Positions 14,734 through 24,645 of a stretch of 64,000 nt of DNA are shown here, in pieces (within the stretch, counting starts at the first letter, position 1; every line of letters starts with the position of its first letter). Origin of the DNA: Mucilaginibacter pedocola. GTDB taxonomy: Bacteria > Bacteroidota > Bacteroidia > Sphingobacteriales > Sphingobacteriaceae. The stretch spans positions 124,001-188,000 of the forward strand of contig NZ_MBTF01000039.1 of assembly GCF_002013915.1 (NCBI RefSeq), given 5' to 3'. Under the pieces are notes generated by a model. It made no database searches. It was not told the origin of the DNA and worked only from the letters and a program-made list of their open reading frames with translations. A program made the translations under genes and the position numbers.

Positions 14734-16599
14734 ATGTTAAAAAGCCTTTTTAGTTTTTGCCGTTTCCTGCTTTTCTGGATCGTATTTGCCTGGATAACCC
14801 GCGCGGTATTCGAGCTGTACTTCCAGGAAAAATTTGCAGGCAGCAGCGCTTACGATATCTTCCAAACCTTTGTTTACGGTTTGCGGATGGATATGTCGGC
14901 AGCGGGGTACATTGCACTTATCCCCTTGTTGGTGTTCGGCGTAAACTGGTTCACTAAATACCATATCAAACCTGTTTGGTTGCGGGTGTATGTGTATTTT
15001 ATGCTTTTCCTCATCTGCCTTATTACCATACTCAACTTCAACATATTCCGGGAATGGGGCACCAAGGTAAACTTCCGCGTTTTTGCCAATGCTGCAAATT
15101 CACCTACCGAAGCCGTGGCATCAACGGGCTCCTCGCCTATCGGAATTAGTTTGGCCATTGGCGCTGTTCTGTTCACTATAGGCATTGTGTTATCGCACTT
15201 TATTATCGACTATAACTTTCGCAAACCAAAAGCACCGGTTTGGGCAAAGTCGTTGTTGTTTCTGCTGTTGTTCGGCATCAACTTCGTTATTGTGCGCAGT
15301 GGTATCCAGTTGGTGCCTATCAGCCAGAGTACGGTTTATTTTTCGGAACGTCCTATCCTTAACCAGGGAGCCCTTAATACCGAGTGGAACCTGTTGCAAA
15401 ACACCTTCGAGAGCCTGAAAACGCAGAGTAACCCCTACTTATTTATGCCGCCGGAAGAGGCAACCAAACTGGTTGACAGTATGTACGCGGTGCAGAAAGA
15501 TACCACGGTGCATATCCTGAATACCGACAGGCCCAACATCGTCATTATTCAGTTAGAGAGCTTTACTGCCGATGTGATAGAATCACTGGGTGGCGAAAAA
15601 GGCGACGCACCCAATTTTGAGGATTTTATTAAGGAAGGCGTTTTATTCGATAGCGTTTACGCCGCCAGCGACCGTACCGATAAGGGCATCATTGCCATCC
15701 TGAGTGCTTTCCCTTCGCAGGCATCGCGCACCATGATCGTTGATAACACCAAGCAGGAACGCCTGCCCGCCATAAGCGATGTACTGGTAGAGAAGCGCTA
15801 CCGTACCTCTTACTTTTACGGCGGCGATGCCAACTTTATGAATTTTAAGGCCTACCTGCTCAGCCATAATATTGATGGCATGGTTGATAAATTCAGCTTT
15901 GCCGAAAAGGAGATGAACTCGAAATGGGGGGCTCATGATGACATCGTACTAAAACGCAACGTAAAATACCTGGGCAAGCAACAGCAGCCTTTCTTCAGCT
16001 ATATACAAACGCTGAGCAATCACGAACCGTTCGAGGTGCCCATGAAACCGCAGTTCCCCGGTGAGGACCTGCCCAACAAGTTCCGCAGCACGGCCTATTA
16101 TACCGACCTGAGCCTGAAAGAATATTTCGACGAGGCAAAAAAACAGCCCTGGTATGCCAACACGCTTTTCATCTTAGTTGCCGACCATGGCCACCGCCTG
16201 CCGCTTGACCGTGCCGAACCTTACGAACCACGCAAATACCATATCCCCTTCCTGTTTTTTGGAGGTGCCATAAAACCCGAATATCGGGGCACGCACGTTA
16301 AAAAACTGGGTAACCAGGTAGACCTTGCTGCAACGCTGCTGGCACAAATGGATATTCCGCACAAAGAATTTAAATGGTCGAAGAACCTATTAAACCCCTA
16401 CAGTAAACCTTTTGCTTTTTTTGATTGGGATAATGGTATGGGCTTTATGCTGCCCAACCAGGCAGTATCATACGATAATGCCGGCGCCCGCGTAAACTTC
16501 GTTAAAAACCCCAAAGCGCCCCAAGCCCAAACCGACGAGGCACTGCTATTAGGCAAAGCCTTTTTGCAGCAGGTGTTTACGGAGTACATGAAGTTTTAG
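14734..16599 (+). CDS. LTA-synthase-like membrane sulfatase (phosphoglycerol transferase type)
   Basis: A 621-residue inner-membrane protein. About five helices fill residues 1-190. The periplasmic sulfatase domain starts at NIVIIQLESFTAD (Glu275, metal ligand). The presumed nucleophile is Thr315 in ASDRTDKGIIAIL, and VADHGHRLPLDR supplies further metal ligands. This is the architecture of LtaS-like phosphoglycerol or phosphoethanolamine transferases. In Gram-negative Bacteroidota the product is not lipoteichoic acid; a periplasmic glycan or lipid modification is more likely. It is probably monocistronic. Confidence 0.88.
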   Translation: MLKSLFSFCRFLLFWIVFAWITRAVFELYFQEKFAGSSAYDIFQTFVYGLRMDMSAAGYIALIPLLVFGVNWFTKYHIKPVWLRVYVYFMLFLICLITILNFNIFREWGTKVNFRVFANAANSPTEAVASTGSSPIGISLAIGAVLFTIGIVLSHFIIDYNFRKPKAPVWAKSLLFLLLFGINFVIVRSGIQLVPISQSTVYFSERPILNQGALNTEWNLLQNTFESLKTQSNPYLFMPPEEATKLVDSMYAVQKDTTVHILNTDRPNIVIIQLESFTADVIESLGGEKGDAPNFEDFIKEGVLFDSVYAASDRTDKGIIAILSAFPSQASRTMIVDNTKQERLPAISDVLVEKRYRTSYFYGGDANFMNFKAYLLSHNIDGMVDKFSFAEKEMNSKWGAHDDIVLKRNVKYLGKQQQPFFSYIQTLSNHEPFEVPMKPQFPGEDLPNKFRSTAYYTDLSLKEYFDEAKKQPWYANTLFILVADHGHRLPLDRAEPYEPRKYHIPFLFFGGAIKPEYRGTHVKKLGNQVDLAATLLAQMDIPHKEFKWSKNLLNPYSKPFAFFDWDNGMGFMLPNQAVSYDNAGARVNFVKNPKAPQAQTDEALLLGKAFLQQVFTEYMKF

Positions 16600-16660
16600 G
16601 GAGAACGGAGAGCCATAAACGCACGCAGGGTCCTCTATCGAGAGACCCTGCGAAGACATA

Positions 16661-16752
16661 AAGTTGTCAAATCTGAAGATGGCTTTTCGCTGCCGCAAGG
16701 GTCCTCCCTTGTGGTCCGCATGCAAAGTAACCACAAAGTTTAACGGCAATGC
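16661..16752 (+). repeat. 92-base direct repeat, copy 1
   Basis: Starts AAGTTGTCAAATCTGAAGAT and contains two palindromes, CAAGGG/CCCTTG and TTGTGGT/ACCACAA. It differs from copy 2 (16881-16972) at only a handful of bases over most of its length. Confidence 0.75.
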
Positions 16753-16861
16753 TAAGCGGTCGCATAATGCGGTAATGCATTTCGTCGAAGTTTTCTCTTC
16801 GCTCTCCCGCTCTTTCCTCCCCGCGTGCTCATCGATGACATGGTGGTTGTTGTACACGAAT

Positions 16862-16894
16862 AGATTTGACAACTTTTTAAAAGTTGTCAAATCT
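16862..16894. repeat. Perfect 16-bp palindrome at the edge of repeat copy 2
   Basis: AGATTTGACAACTTTT (16862-16877) and AAAAGTTGTCAAATCT (16879-16894) are exact reverse complements around a single base. The right arm overlaps the start of the second 92-base unit. Confidence 0.75.
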
Positions 16895-16972
16895 GAAGAT
16901 GGATTTTCGCTGCCGCAAGGGGCCTCCCTTGTGGTCCGCATGCAAGGTAACCACAAAGGTTAGCCACAATGC
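16881..16972 (+). repeat. 92-base direct repeat, copy 2
   Basis: Second copy of the unit at 16661-16752, in the same orientation 220 bases downstream. Several changes in the palindrome arms keep the pairing intact (for example CAAGGGGCCTCCCTTG). Confidence 0.75.
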
Positions 16973-17067
16973 AGATCCACGGCGTCGGTATGCGCGAAAC
17001 TACATTGTGGTTACCTGTCCTCGTGCCCACAAGCGGGGACGCTTTCGGGAGCGACGAAGCGATATCT

Positions 17068-18423
17068 TTAATTCTTCAGCACCAAATACTCATAGGGTTG
17101 CAAACTTATGGCAGCACCAACATTCGTTTTTGAACCATTAAAAGCATTATTCCACTTTGCATTAACCAATGCTGAAGGCACGGTATAGCTAACCGCTTTA
17201 TTCCGCAGGTTACTCAATACAAATACTTTTTCGCCTCCATCTTCTTTGGTAAAGGCGCAAACATCCACACTACTATACGAAGTTAATTTCCCCCTGCGAA
17301 TAGCTTTGCTGCTGTTCCGCAGAGCGATGATCTTTTTATACTCGGCGGTTACAGCCGGGTTCAGGCTCCAATCTACTTTCTTTTCGGTGAAGGGGAAAAC
17401 CAGTTGGTAAGGCGTGCCTACTTCCTGCCCGTTGTAGATCATGGGGATGCTTTGCATATAGGCAATAACCACAAACGCCGCCATGGAGCCGTTTTGCCCG
17501 CCGAATAATTGCTGCGGCGTACCGTCGGAACCATTTACATCGTGGTTGGTAGTGTAGCGTACCATTTGCTGCCCGTCGGCAGTTGCTTTGGCATCAACGG
17601 CATTCAGGCTATCTATCGACAATACCGAACGACCATGCTCGAACACTTGCTTCAGGTTGCCAAAAAAGTTGAAGCCGAAATTGTAATCAAAGCCTGCTTT
17701 GTAATGGTCGGCACGTCCGCCTTCGGATAGCATGAGCAGTTTGTGGTTGGGGATGCGTTTTAGGGTATCAATGGCTTCCTTCCAGAAATCGAATGGCGGG
17801 CCATCAGAAAAATCGCAGCGGAAGCCATCTATATTGGCAGCAAGTACCCAATATTTCATGCTTTTGATCATTTCGCGGCGCATGTCGGCATTCTTATAAT
17901 TTAATTGCGCTACATCGCGCCAGCCGGTGTTTGGAGGGCTAAGTATATTGCCTGTGCTATCCTGCAGGTACCAGTTTTTGTTTTTGGTCCAGGGGTGGTC
18001 AAAAGCGGTGTGGTTGCCCACCCAATCGAGCATTACGGCCAGTTTAAGGCTGTGCGCTTTATCAACCAGTTGGCGCAGGTCGGCAAGGGTGCCAAATTCC
18101 GGGCTTACCGTAAGGTAGTCGCTTATGCAATAAGGCGAGTTTACGGCTTTCAGTTTCCCAACCGGATAAACAGGCATCAGGTAAACCACATTGGCGCCTA
18201 ATGCTTTGATAGAATCCAGCCGTTCGGTAACGCCTTTCAGGTCGCCGTTTTTACCGAAGGTGCGCATGTTTACCTGGTAAAGCGTTACATCGCGCCTGTC
18301 GGGCACGCCCGCGAAGGGTTTGCCGTATTGTTTGGGAGCAGTAGCATCCTGTGCGCCGGCGTTAGATAATTGTAACAGCAGGGCGGCGCTCAGTAAAAAT
18401 AAGTGGAGTACGTTTTTTTTCAT
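17068..18423 (-). CDS. Secreted GH13 alpha-amylase family enzyme
   Basis: A 451-residue GH13 glucanohydrolase with a signal peptide (cleavage near NAGAQ-D25). The catalytic residues are visible: nucleophile Asp204 in IDGFRCDFSD, acid/base Glu234 in LMLSEGG, and Asp295 in TTNHDVNGSD. DWVGNHT (133-139) is conserved region I. Domain B is short. It should cut alpha-1,4-glucans in the periplasm. It is divergent from the susC operon and closely resembles the lipoprotein GH13 at 24776, so the two are paralogues. Confidence 0.9.
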   Translation of the reverse strand: MKKNVLHLFLLSAALLLQLSNAGAQDATAPKQYGKPFAGVPDRRDVTLYQVNMRTFGKNGDLKGVTERLDSIKALGANVVYLMPVYPVGKLKAVNSPYCISDYLTVSPEFGTLADLRQLVDKAHSLKLAVMLDWVGNHTAFDHPWTKNKNWYLQDSTGNILSPPNTGWRDVAQLNYKNADMRREMIKSMKYWVLAANIDGFRCDFSDGPPFDFWKEAIDTLKRIPNHKLLMLSEGGRADHYKAGFDYNFGFNFFGNLKQVFEHGRSVLSIDSLNAVDAKATADGQQMVRYTTNHDVNGSDGTPQQLFGGQNGSMAAFVVIAYMQSIPMIYNGQEVGTPYQLVFPFTEKKVDWSLNPAVTAEYKKIIALRNSSKAIRRGKLTSYSSVDVCAFTKEDGGEKVFVLSNLRNKAVSYTVPSALVNAKWNNAFNGSKTNVGAAISLQPYEYLVLKN

Positions 18424-19088
18424 TTCTGTTTTGTTAGATGCAGCAGCTTAAACTTCATGGGCCGACCCACTGAGCATGAAATTTTTGCAGGATGCATGGT
18501 TAAAATTGGTCGCGCTATAACAAGCGCAACGCAAATCAACCGTTCGGCGAGCCTAAAAACAAGGGCGAGAAAGAGTGATATAGAAAATTAATTGAGAAAT
18601 ATAATTTTAACTTATTGATATATAGATATTTAAAATGATTAAATGTCCATTTAAAATATGAACTGTTCAGGAGGCGAGTTTGGCTGGCGATTCATTTTTA
18701 ACCTGAAATAGAAGAAAATTGCCACAAAAACCAACCGCAACCTTCAGTATCGGGTTTTAATGGCAATTGTGCTCAAAAATCATGAGTATCAACCCTCCGG
18801 ACGGATATTTACGCTGTTTTCTCACTTTCAAAGCAGCATCTTTTCAGATAAAATTAGCCTGAAATATGCCTGTTTTACTCATCTGCGGCTTGCAATTATC
18901 TATATAAAACCTCAAGCGGATAATTTGCAATTAATTGATTATTAACTATTTAAATTAATTCAATTTCTATTTTTTTTAATATCGCTTTTCCGCGCCGTTG
19001 TTTTCAGCATTGGCGCCCATCTATATTTGAATAAGCCGCGCTGACCCAATCAGAAGGTTATCAAACCAATTATTAAAACCAATTTTCT
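18424..19088. other. Divergent regulatory region of the starch locus
   Basis: 665 bases between the GH13 gene and susC. No supported gene. The part from 18580 to 18980 is AT-rich. A susC promoter candidate sits at 18997-19029. No operator or riboswitch is recognisable. Confidence 0.55.
18997..19029 (+). promoter_or_regulatory. Probable susC promoter
   Basis: GTTG (18997-19000) and TATATTTG (19022-19029) fit the Bacteroidota -33 TTTG and -7 TAnnTTTG elements with a 21-base spacer. The start codon follows 59 bases later, a normal leader for susC genes. Confidence 0.6.
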
Positions 19089-22049
19089 ATGAACAAAGTT
19101 TACTTATTTAAGTACGGCCTGTCTGTGCTATTCCTTCTTTGTACCCTAACAACTTTTGCCCAAAAGGCACGCTTTAGCGGTACAGTTGTAGATGAGCGTA
19201 ACCTGCCGCTACCCGGCGCTACGGTAACCGTTAAAGAAACCGGAGCAACTACCGTTACCGATAAAGATGGTGCTTTCAGCATCGCTAACAGCAACCTACA
19301 AACCTTAACCATTACCGTTAACTTTGTGGGCTTTGATGCGCTGGAGAAGACTATATCGGCAGATCAGCCTGCAAAGTTCGCCTTGAACCCCAGCGCCCGC
19401 TCGCTTAACGAAGTAGTAGTTGTAGGTTACGGTACCGTGAGGAAAAAAGACCTTACGGGTTCGGTATCAACCGTTGGCGCTAAAGACCTTAACCCCGGTG
19501 CAGTTACCAACCCTTTACAGCAGTTGGATGGCAAAGCGGCCGGTGTGAACATTACCCAGGTAGGCAGCGAGCCGGGTGTAGCCCCAACTATCCGTATCCG
19601 TGGTATCACATCATTACAGGGCGGTAACGACCCGCTGGTTGTTGTGGATGGTATACAGGGTAACATGGACCTGCTGAACCAGGTCCCTCCAAGCGAGATC
19701 GCCTCTATCGACGTATTGAAGGATGCCTCGGCAACCGCCATTTATGGTTCGCGCGGTGCGCCGGGTGTTATCATCGTAACTACAAAAAAAGGCACGGCCG
19801 GTAAAACAAGCGTGGAGTATGCCGAGAATACATCATTGGATGTGATCGCCAACAAGCTGAAACTGTTAACAGCCGAACAATGGACCGCACAGGCACAGGC
19901 ACAAGGTGTAGATGCCTCAGCCAACCACGGCTCTAATACCGATTGGTTTAACCTGCTTACCCGCAACGGCGTAACGCAAAACCATACACTATCTTTTGGC
20001 GGCGGTGCCAACGAGTTTAATTACCGTGCATCGTTAACGGCCATCAACCAAACAGGTATTGTTATCAACTCGAAGTACAAAAAATACATCGGCCGCATTG
20101 TGGCAACGCAAAAAGCTCTTGATGATAAGCTTACGCTTACCATGAACGTGAACAGCGGTATCAACCAATTCGACTACAGCCCTACCGGCGTTGGTAATGC
20201 AGCGTTCACTTCTAACCTCATCAGCCAAACCTATATTTCAAGGCCTACCGACCCGGTTTTGAACGCTAACGGCACTTTCTACAGCGACCCTAACGTGTTT
20301 CAATACACCAACCCTTACGCTGTTGCCACAACCGTGCAAAACACCAACAACGTTAACAATCTTTTCGGCAGCTTAAGGGCCGACCTGGAGATATACAAAG
20401 GGCTTTCGGCAGGATGGTTCGGCAGCTGGAGAAAAGCAGACTCTAATAACGGGTACTATGCACCTGCGGCATCAACCATAACCAGTGCTATAAACTACAA
20501 CGGTCAGGCCCACATTAATAACGACCATGTGGACGAGAAACTGATGGACATCAACCTAACCTATAAAAAGGATTTTGGTGCCAATCACTTCGACGCTACC
20601 GCCGTTTACGAGTGGCAGGCGCAAACCTATAACGGCAGCTACTCGGCCGCGAGAGGTTTTGCTAACGATATTGCTACTTACAACGCGCTTCAGTTGGGTA
20701 CACTGGCCAACGCCTTATCGGGCGATGTGGCATCGTATAAAAACGACCGCAGGCTGGTATCGTTCCTGGGCAGGGTGAACTACTCATATAAAAACCGTTA
20801 TCTGCTTACCGCCAGCTTCAGGCGCGATGGTTCTACCGTGTTTGGCGAAAACCACAAATGGGGTAACTTCCCATCGGCTTCGCTTGCCTGGCGTGTAGAC
20901 CAGGAAGGTTTCCTGAAAAACCAGAGAACCCTCAGCAGCCTCAAACTCCGCGTGGGTTATGGTGTTACCGGTAACCAGCAGGGCATTACCCCGCAAAACT
21001 CTATTGCACTGGTTGGTTTAAACAGCCAGACGCCTACAGTATACTTTGGCGGCCAGCTGATACCAAACTACTTTTATACCCAAAACGCCAACCCTAACTT
21101 AAGGTGGGAAACCAAGAAACAGGCCAACGCCGGTTTAGACTTCGGCTTTTTTGGCGACAGGCTTACCGGTAGCGTAGATGCTTATACCGCTACTACCGAT
21201 AACTTGCTGTTCCGCTACACCGTACCGGTTACAGGCTCTTTCTTTGTGAACAACATATTGGCCAACATTGGCAGTTTACGTTCGCGCGGTTTGGAGCTTG
21301 CACTGGCCTACACCGTTATCAGGACCGAAAACACTACCTTAACCCTTGCCGGTAATGGCGCTTTACAACAAAGCAAAGTAATGAGCCTTGGCGGTAACAT
21401 ACAGGGGCTTGATGTGCCTACCAACTATGTTGGCCTGGGCTCTAACGCCTACTTAATTAAAGGCAAGCCGATCGGTACCTTCCTTATCCTGCACCATTTG
21501 GGCAAAGATGCCAACAATGCCGAAACGGTTGTTGACCAGGATGGCAATGGCGTTATTGACCAGGGCGATCAAAGTAAAGACAGGGTAGAAGCCGGGCAAT
21601 CGCTACCTAAATACACCTACGCCTTTACACCAACTTTCACCTACAAAAACTTTGATGCATCAATGGTTTGGCGTGGTGCCGGTGGCAACAAAATATATAA
21701 CGGCTTGCGCCAAACATTAAGCCTTCAGGAAAACCTGGGTAAATCTAACCTGCTGCAGAGCGCCTTGCCATTGGGCATCGCTTCGTCGGGCTATGGGTCG
21801 GACCTATGGCTGGAAGATGGTTCTTACCTGCGTTTCCAGAACCTTTCGTTCGGTTACCGCATCAATGTGCCAAAGGTAAAATACATCAGTTCGCTGCGCG
21901 TATCGCTAACCGGGCAGAACCTGGCCGTTATCACCAAATATAGCGGGATAGACCCTGAGGTGAACGCAGGCGGCTTAGCCAGCGGCGACTATGGTACTTA
22001 CCCGCGCACCCGCACATTTTCCATCGGTTTAAATGTTGTTTTAAAATAA
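19089..22049 (+). CDS. susC: SusC/RagA-type TonB-dependent receptor (starch locus)
   Basis: A 986-residue outer-membrane importer. Signal peptide to TTFAQ (25), a carboxypeptidase-regulatory-like domain at about 27-100 (FSGTVVDERNLPLPGATV), LNEVVVVGYG at 106-115, plug domain with DPLVVVDGI and YGSRGAPGVIIVTTKKG, then the beta-barrel ending TFSIGLNVVLK. There is no STN signalling domain, so it is not expected to talk to an anti-sigma factor. It imports oligosaccharides with the SusD protein encoded 5 bases downstream. The alpha-glucan substrate is inferred from the two GH13 genes. Confidence 0.93.
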   Translation: MNKVYLFKYGLSVLFLLCTLTTFAQKARFSGTVVDERNLPLPGATVTVKETGATTVTDKDGAFSIANSNLQTLTITVNFVGFDALEKTISADQPAKFALNPSARSLNEVVVVGYGTVRKKDLTGSVSTVGAKDLNPGAVTNPLQQLDGKAAGVNITQVGSEPGVAPTIRIRGITSLQGGNDPLVVVDGIQGNMDLLNQVPPSEIASIDVLKDASATAIYGSRGAPGVIIVTTKKGTAGKTSVEYAENTSLDVIANKLKLLTAEQWTAQAQAQGVDASANHGSNTDWFNLLTRNGVTQNHTLSFGGGANEFNYRASLTAINQTGIVINSKYKKYIGRIVATQKALDDKLTLTMNVNSGINQFDYSPTGVGNAAFTSNLISQTYISRPTDPVLNANGTFYSDPNVFQYTNPYAVATTVQNTNNVNNLFGSLRADLEIYKGLSAGWFGSWRKADSNNGYYAPAASTITSAINYNGQAHINNDHVDEKLMDINLTYKKDFGANHFDATAVYEWQAQTYNGSYSAARGFANDIATYNALQLGTLANALSGDVASYKNDRRLVSFLGRVNYSYKNRYLLTASFRRDGSTVFGENHKWGNFPSASLAWRVDQEGFLKNQRTLSSLKLRVGYGVTGNQQGITPQNSIALVGLNSQTPTVYFGGQLIPNYFYTQNANPNLRWETKKQANAGLDFGFFGDRLTGSVDAYTATTDNLLFRYTVPVTGSFFVNNILANIGSLRSRGLELALAYTVIRTENTTLTLAGNGALQQSKVMSLGGNIQGLDVPTNYVGLGSNAYLIKGKPIGTFLILHHLGKDANNAETVVDQDGNGVIDQGDQSKDRVEAGQSLPKYTYAFTPTFTYKNFDASMVWRGAGGNKIYNGLRQTLSLQENLGKSNLLQSALPLGIASSGYGSDLWLEDGSYLRFQNLSFGYRINVPKVKYISSLRVSLTGQNLAVITKYSGIDPEVNAGGLASGDYGTYPRTRTFSIGLNVVLK

Positions 22050-22054
22050 TTAAA

Positions 22055-23536
22055 ATGATGAAGAAACTTTTAACAAGTATTTTAATAGTTGGCCTTGCCG
22101 CACAAAGCTGCACCAAGGTTAATGAGAATGTATATGATAAATATGCCGGCGATGCGTTTTACGGTACCGCCGCCGGTGCAGATAACGCATTGGCAACCGT
22201 GTACGGAAAAATAACCGGTACCTGGGGCAGCAATTATGCAGGCCGCGACAACTGCTGGTATGATCTGAACAGCTTTGCATCAGATGAGCAGGTGATACCT
22301 CACCGTAACACCGGCGACTGGCAGCTTGATTTTGCCCAGCTTTATACCCGTACCGAATTACCAACTTTAGGAATCATCAACAACACCTGGAACTGGATAT
22401 ACTCATCCATTTACAGCGCCAACCTGGCCATTACCCAGCTAACGGCCGCAAATGCCGATCCGTCGAAAATTGCAGAGGCTAAGGTCATGCGTGCGTGGTT
22501 ATACTATTTAGCTATAGATGACTTTGGGGACGTGCCTTTTTACACCGATAACAATATCGATGTATCAAAAATTCCGCAGGAAAAAAGAGCGAAGATCTAC
22601 GACTTTATTGTTTCGGAACTGAAAGCGAACGTAGACCTGTTATCAGAAGCAAGAGGTGGCGCTTACTATGGCCGCTTTAACAAATGGGCCGGTTATATGG
22701 TATTGGCCAAAGTGTATTTAAATGCCGAGGTTTATACAGGTACGGCACATTGGGCAGATGCTTTAGCTGCCGCTACTAAAGTTGCTGCGGGCGGTTACTC
22801 CTTACACGCAGGTGCGGCAAACGCGGGCAGTCCGCTGGGTTACCAGTATTACGAGTTGTTTGGCGATGTATGCCCTAACGACGAAACCATACTGGCCGAG
22901 TTTATTACGCAGAACGTAGTGAGCGGTAACATATACGGCATCCGTAGCCTTAACAGCCCCAACGGTGTAGCGTTGATAGGCTTTGCAGGCTGGAACGGTA
23001 CCGTTATTCCGTCGGAGTTTTATGATAAGTATGATGACAGGGATATCCGCAAAAAGCAGTTCCTTGTTGGTCCGCAGGCCGGTGGGGTTACCTACACCCG
23101 CGATGTATCTTCATTGATCAGCCCCGGAGCTGCGCCTAACGAAGGTATCAGGAATGTGAAATTCTTCCCGGTAAAACCCGATGCCAGCGGTGCTTCTAAC
23201 GATTTCCCGATCTACCGTTACGCCGACGTGCTTTTGATACAGGCCGAATGTAATGTGCGTTTGGGCAATGTGGCCGCTGCTGCGCCATACCTTAACCAGG
23301 TTAGGCAACGTGCCGGATTGGGCGATATAGCCGCACCAACTTTGGATAATATTTACGACGAACGCGGTTTTGAATTGAACATGGAAGGCCACCGCAGGCA
23401 GGATATGATCAGGTTCGGCAAATACTTGTTGCCGCATGGTTTTGTTCCGGCCGCGCCAGCTACCCGTTTAATATTTGCTATACCTACTGCTGCGCTCAAT
23501 GCCAACAGCAACCTAAAACAAAATCCGGGCTATTAA
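22055..23536 (+). CDS. susD: SusD/RagB-type nutrient-binding lipoprotein (starch locus)
   Basis: A 493-residue surface lipoprotein with Cys19 in AAQSC. The helical SusD fold is visible: YGKITGTWGSNYAG, LAITQLTAANADPSKIAEAKVMRAWLYYLAIDDFGDVPFY (the conserved R.Y.(L/Y)....GDVP), RYADVLLIQAECNVRLG, and the C-terminal DERGFELNMEGHRRQDMIRFGK. It caps SusC and binds glycan. It starts 5 bases after susC; a second ATG one codon downstream is equally possible. Confidence 0.93.
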   Translation: MMKKLLTSILIVGLAAQSCTKVNENVYDKYAGDAFYGTAAGADNALATVYGKITGTWGSNYAGRDNCWYDLNSFASDEQVIPHRNTGDWQLDFAQLYTRTELPTLGIINNTWNWIYSSIYSANLAITQLTAANADPSKIAEAKVMRAWLYYLAIDDFGDVPFYTDNNIDVSKIPQEKRAKIYDFIVSELKANVDLLSEARGGAYYGRFNKWAGYMVLAKVYLNAEVYTGTAHWADALAAATKVAAGGYSLHAGAANAGSPLGYQYYELFGDVCPNDETILAEFITQNVVSGNIYGIRSLNSPNGVALIGFAGWNGTVIPSEFYDKYDDRDIRKKQFLVGPQAGGVTYTRDVSSLISPGAAPNEGIRNVKFFPVKPDASGASNDFPIYRYADVLLIQAECNVRLGNVAAAAPYLNQVRQRAGLGDIAAPTLDNIYDERGFELNMEGHRRQDMIRFGKYLLPHGFVPAAPATRLIFAIPTAALNANSNLKQNPGY

Positions 23537-23549
23537 ACCATAACACAAT

Positions 23550-24626
23550 ATGAAAAAGTTTTTATACCTCACCTTAGCCATATTATGCTGTGTGGCCTAT
23601 GGGTGCCAAAAAGATAAAACGCTTACGAGGCTGGCAACAGTATCGTTTCCATCGAGCCTCACCGCATCAACAAGTGCTGTAACCCTAAGCAAGGCAAACG
23701 ATACTACATCGGTAGTAACATTTTCCTGGCCGGCCGTAACCTATCCTGTTAAGGCATCTGTCACCTATACTTTACAGATAGATGTACCGGCAGATACTGT
23801 AGGCGCCAATGCCTGGGCCAACGCTACCAACATCACCGTTGGTAACGATGCACTAAGCAAAGCTTACAAAGGGAAAGACCTGAATAACCTTGCCATTGCC
23901 AAAGGGCTGGCAACTGGTGCAGCAGGCAACCTAGTTTTCCGTGTGCGCGCTTATCAGGATCAGTACGCTTATACAAAGGCAGTAACCTTAGCGGTTACGC
24001 CGTATGTTGCGGCACCAACTATTCCGGTATTGTATATTCCGGGTGCTTACCAGGGCTGGTCGCCGGGTACGGCGCCGGTTGCAGCGGCCTTGAAACCTAA
24101 GATATACGAAGGCTATGTGTACATGCCTGCTGCTGATAACTATTACTTCAAATTCACCAGCTCGCCCGATTGGGATCACATTAACTATGGCGATGGCGGC
24201 GGCGGTGCCATTACCGAAGATGGTTTGGCAGGCGGTTTGGTTTCGCCCGGCCCGGGTTATATACAGGTGGCTATTAACCTCAACACCAAAACATGGAGCG
24301 CGGTACCAACCACATGGGGCATCATAGGCGATGCAACACCAGGCGGATGGGGCGGCGATACCGATATGACCTACGACGCCTCTAAACAAGTGTGGACCCT
24401 CACTTGCGATATGCTATCTACAGGTTCGTTCAAATTCAGGGCCAACCATCAATGGGTGATAGATTTTGGTATAACAAAAGAAGGCAAGCTGGCTTATGCC
24501 GATAACCCGGTATTCGGGTATGATGGTTCGCTGGATAACCTGAGCGTACCAAGCAGCGGTAACTACACCATCACGCTGGATCTGCACGACCCGACAAATT
24601 ATACTTATACGCTGAAGAAAAATTAA
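23550..24626 (+). CDS. susE: SusE/SusF-type glycan-binding lipoprotein
   Basis: A 358-residue lipoprotein with Cys19 in AYGC. The N-terminal SusE domain (about 25-150) has FSWPAVTYPVKASVTYTLQID. Two starch-binding-like modules follow, with LYIPGAYQGWSPGTAP at about 155-170 and IIGDATPGGWGGDTDM at about 255-270; both match the aromatic-rich repeats of SusE/SusF. It lies 13 bases after susD and in the same operon. It should hold alpha-glucan at the cell surface. Confidence 0.85.
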   Translation: MKKFLYLTLAILCCVAYGCQKDKTLTRLATVSFPSSLTASTSAVTLSKANDTTSVVTFSWPAVTYPVKASVTYTLQIDVPADTVGANAWANATNITVGNDALSKAYKGKDLNNLAIAKGLATGAAGNLVFRVRAYQDQYAYTKAVTLAVTPYVAAPTIPVLYIPGAYQGWSPGTAPVAAALKPKIYEGYVYMPAADNYYFKFTSSPDWDHINYGDGGGGAITEDGLAGGLVSPGPGYIQVAINLNTKTWSAVPTTWGIIGDATPGGWGGDTDMTYDASKQVWTLTCDMLSTGSFKFRANHQWVIDFGITKEGKLAYADNPVFGYDGSLDNLSVPSSGNYTITLDLHDPTNYTYTLKKN

Positions 24627-24645
24627 TTCTGGAGATGCATGAGTT

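Larger units (their letters stand above)
16600..17067. repeat. Repeat-rich intergenic region with nested palindromes
   Basis: 468 bases between two converging genes. It has a hairpin with arms GCAGGGTC/GACCCTGC at 16625-16651, two direct copies of a 92-base unit (16661-16752 and 16881-16972), a 16-bp palindrome at 16862-16894, and an AGGTAACCACAA/TTGTGGTTACCT pair at about 16945-17024. I see no convincing gene. Confidence 0.75.

Noticed and set aside
16549..16963. Open frames on both strands across the 92-base repeats
   Set aside because: They read through inverted and direct repeats twice, and have no support from start context or families.
16661..16972. CRISPR-like array
   Set aside because: Only two long units with a single 128-base interval, no short regular spacers, and no cas genes nearby.
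18403..18945. Short plus-strand frames in the gap before the starch susC
   Set aside because: They lack family similarity and start context, and the region is AT-rich regulatory DNA.
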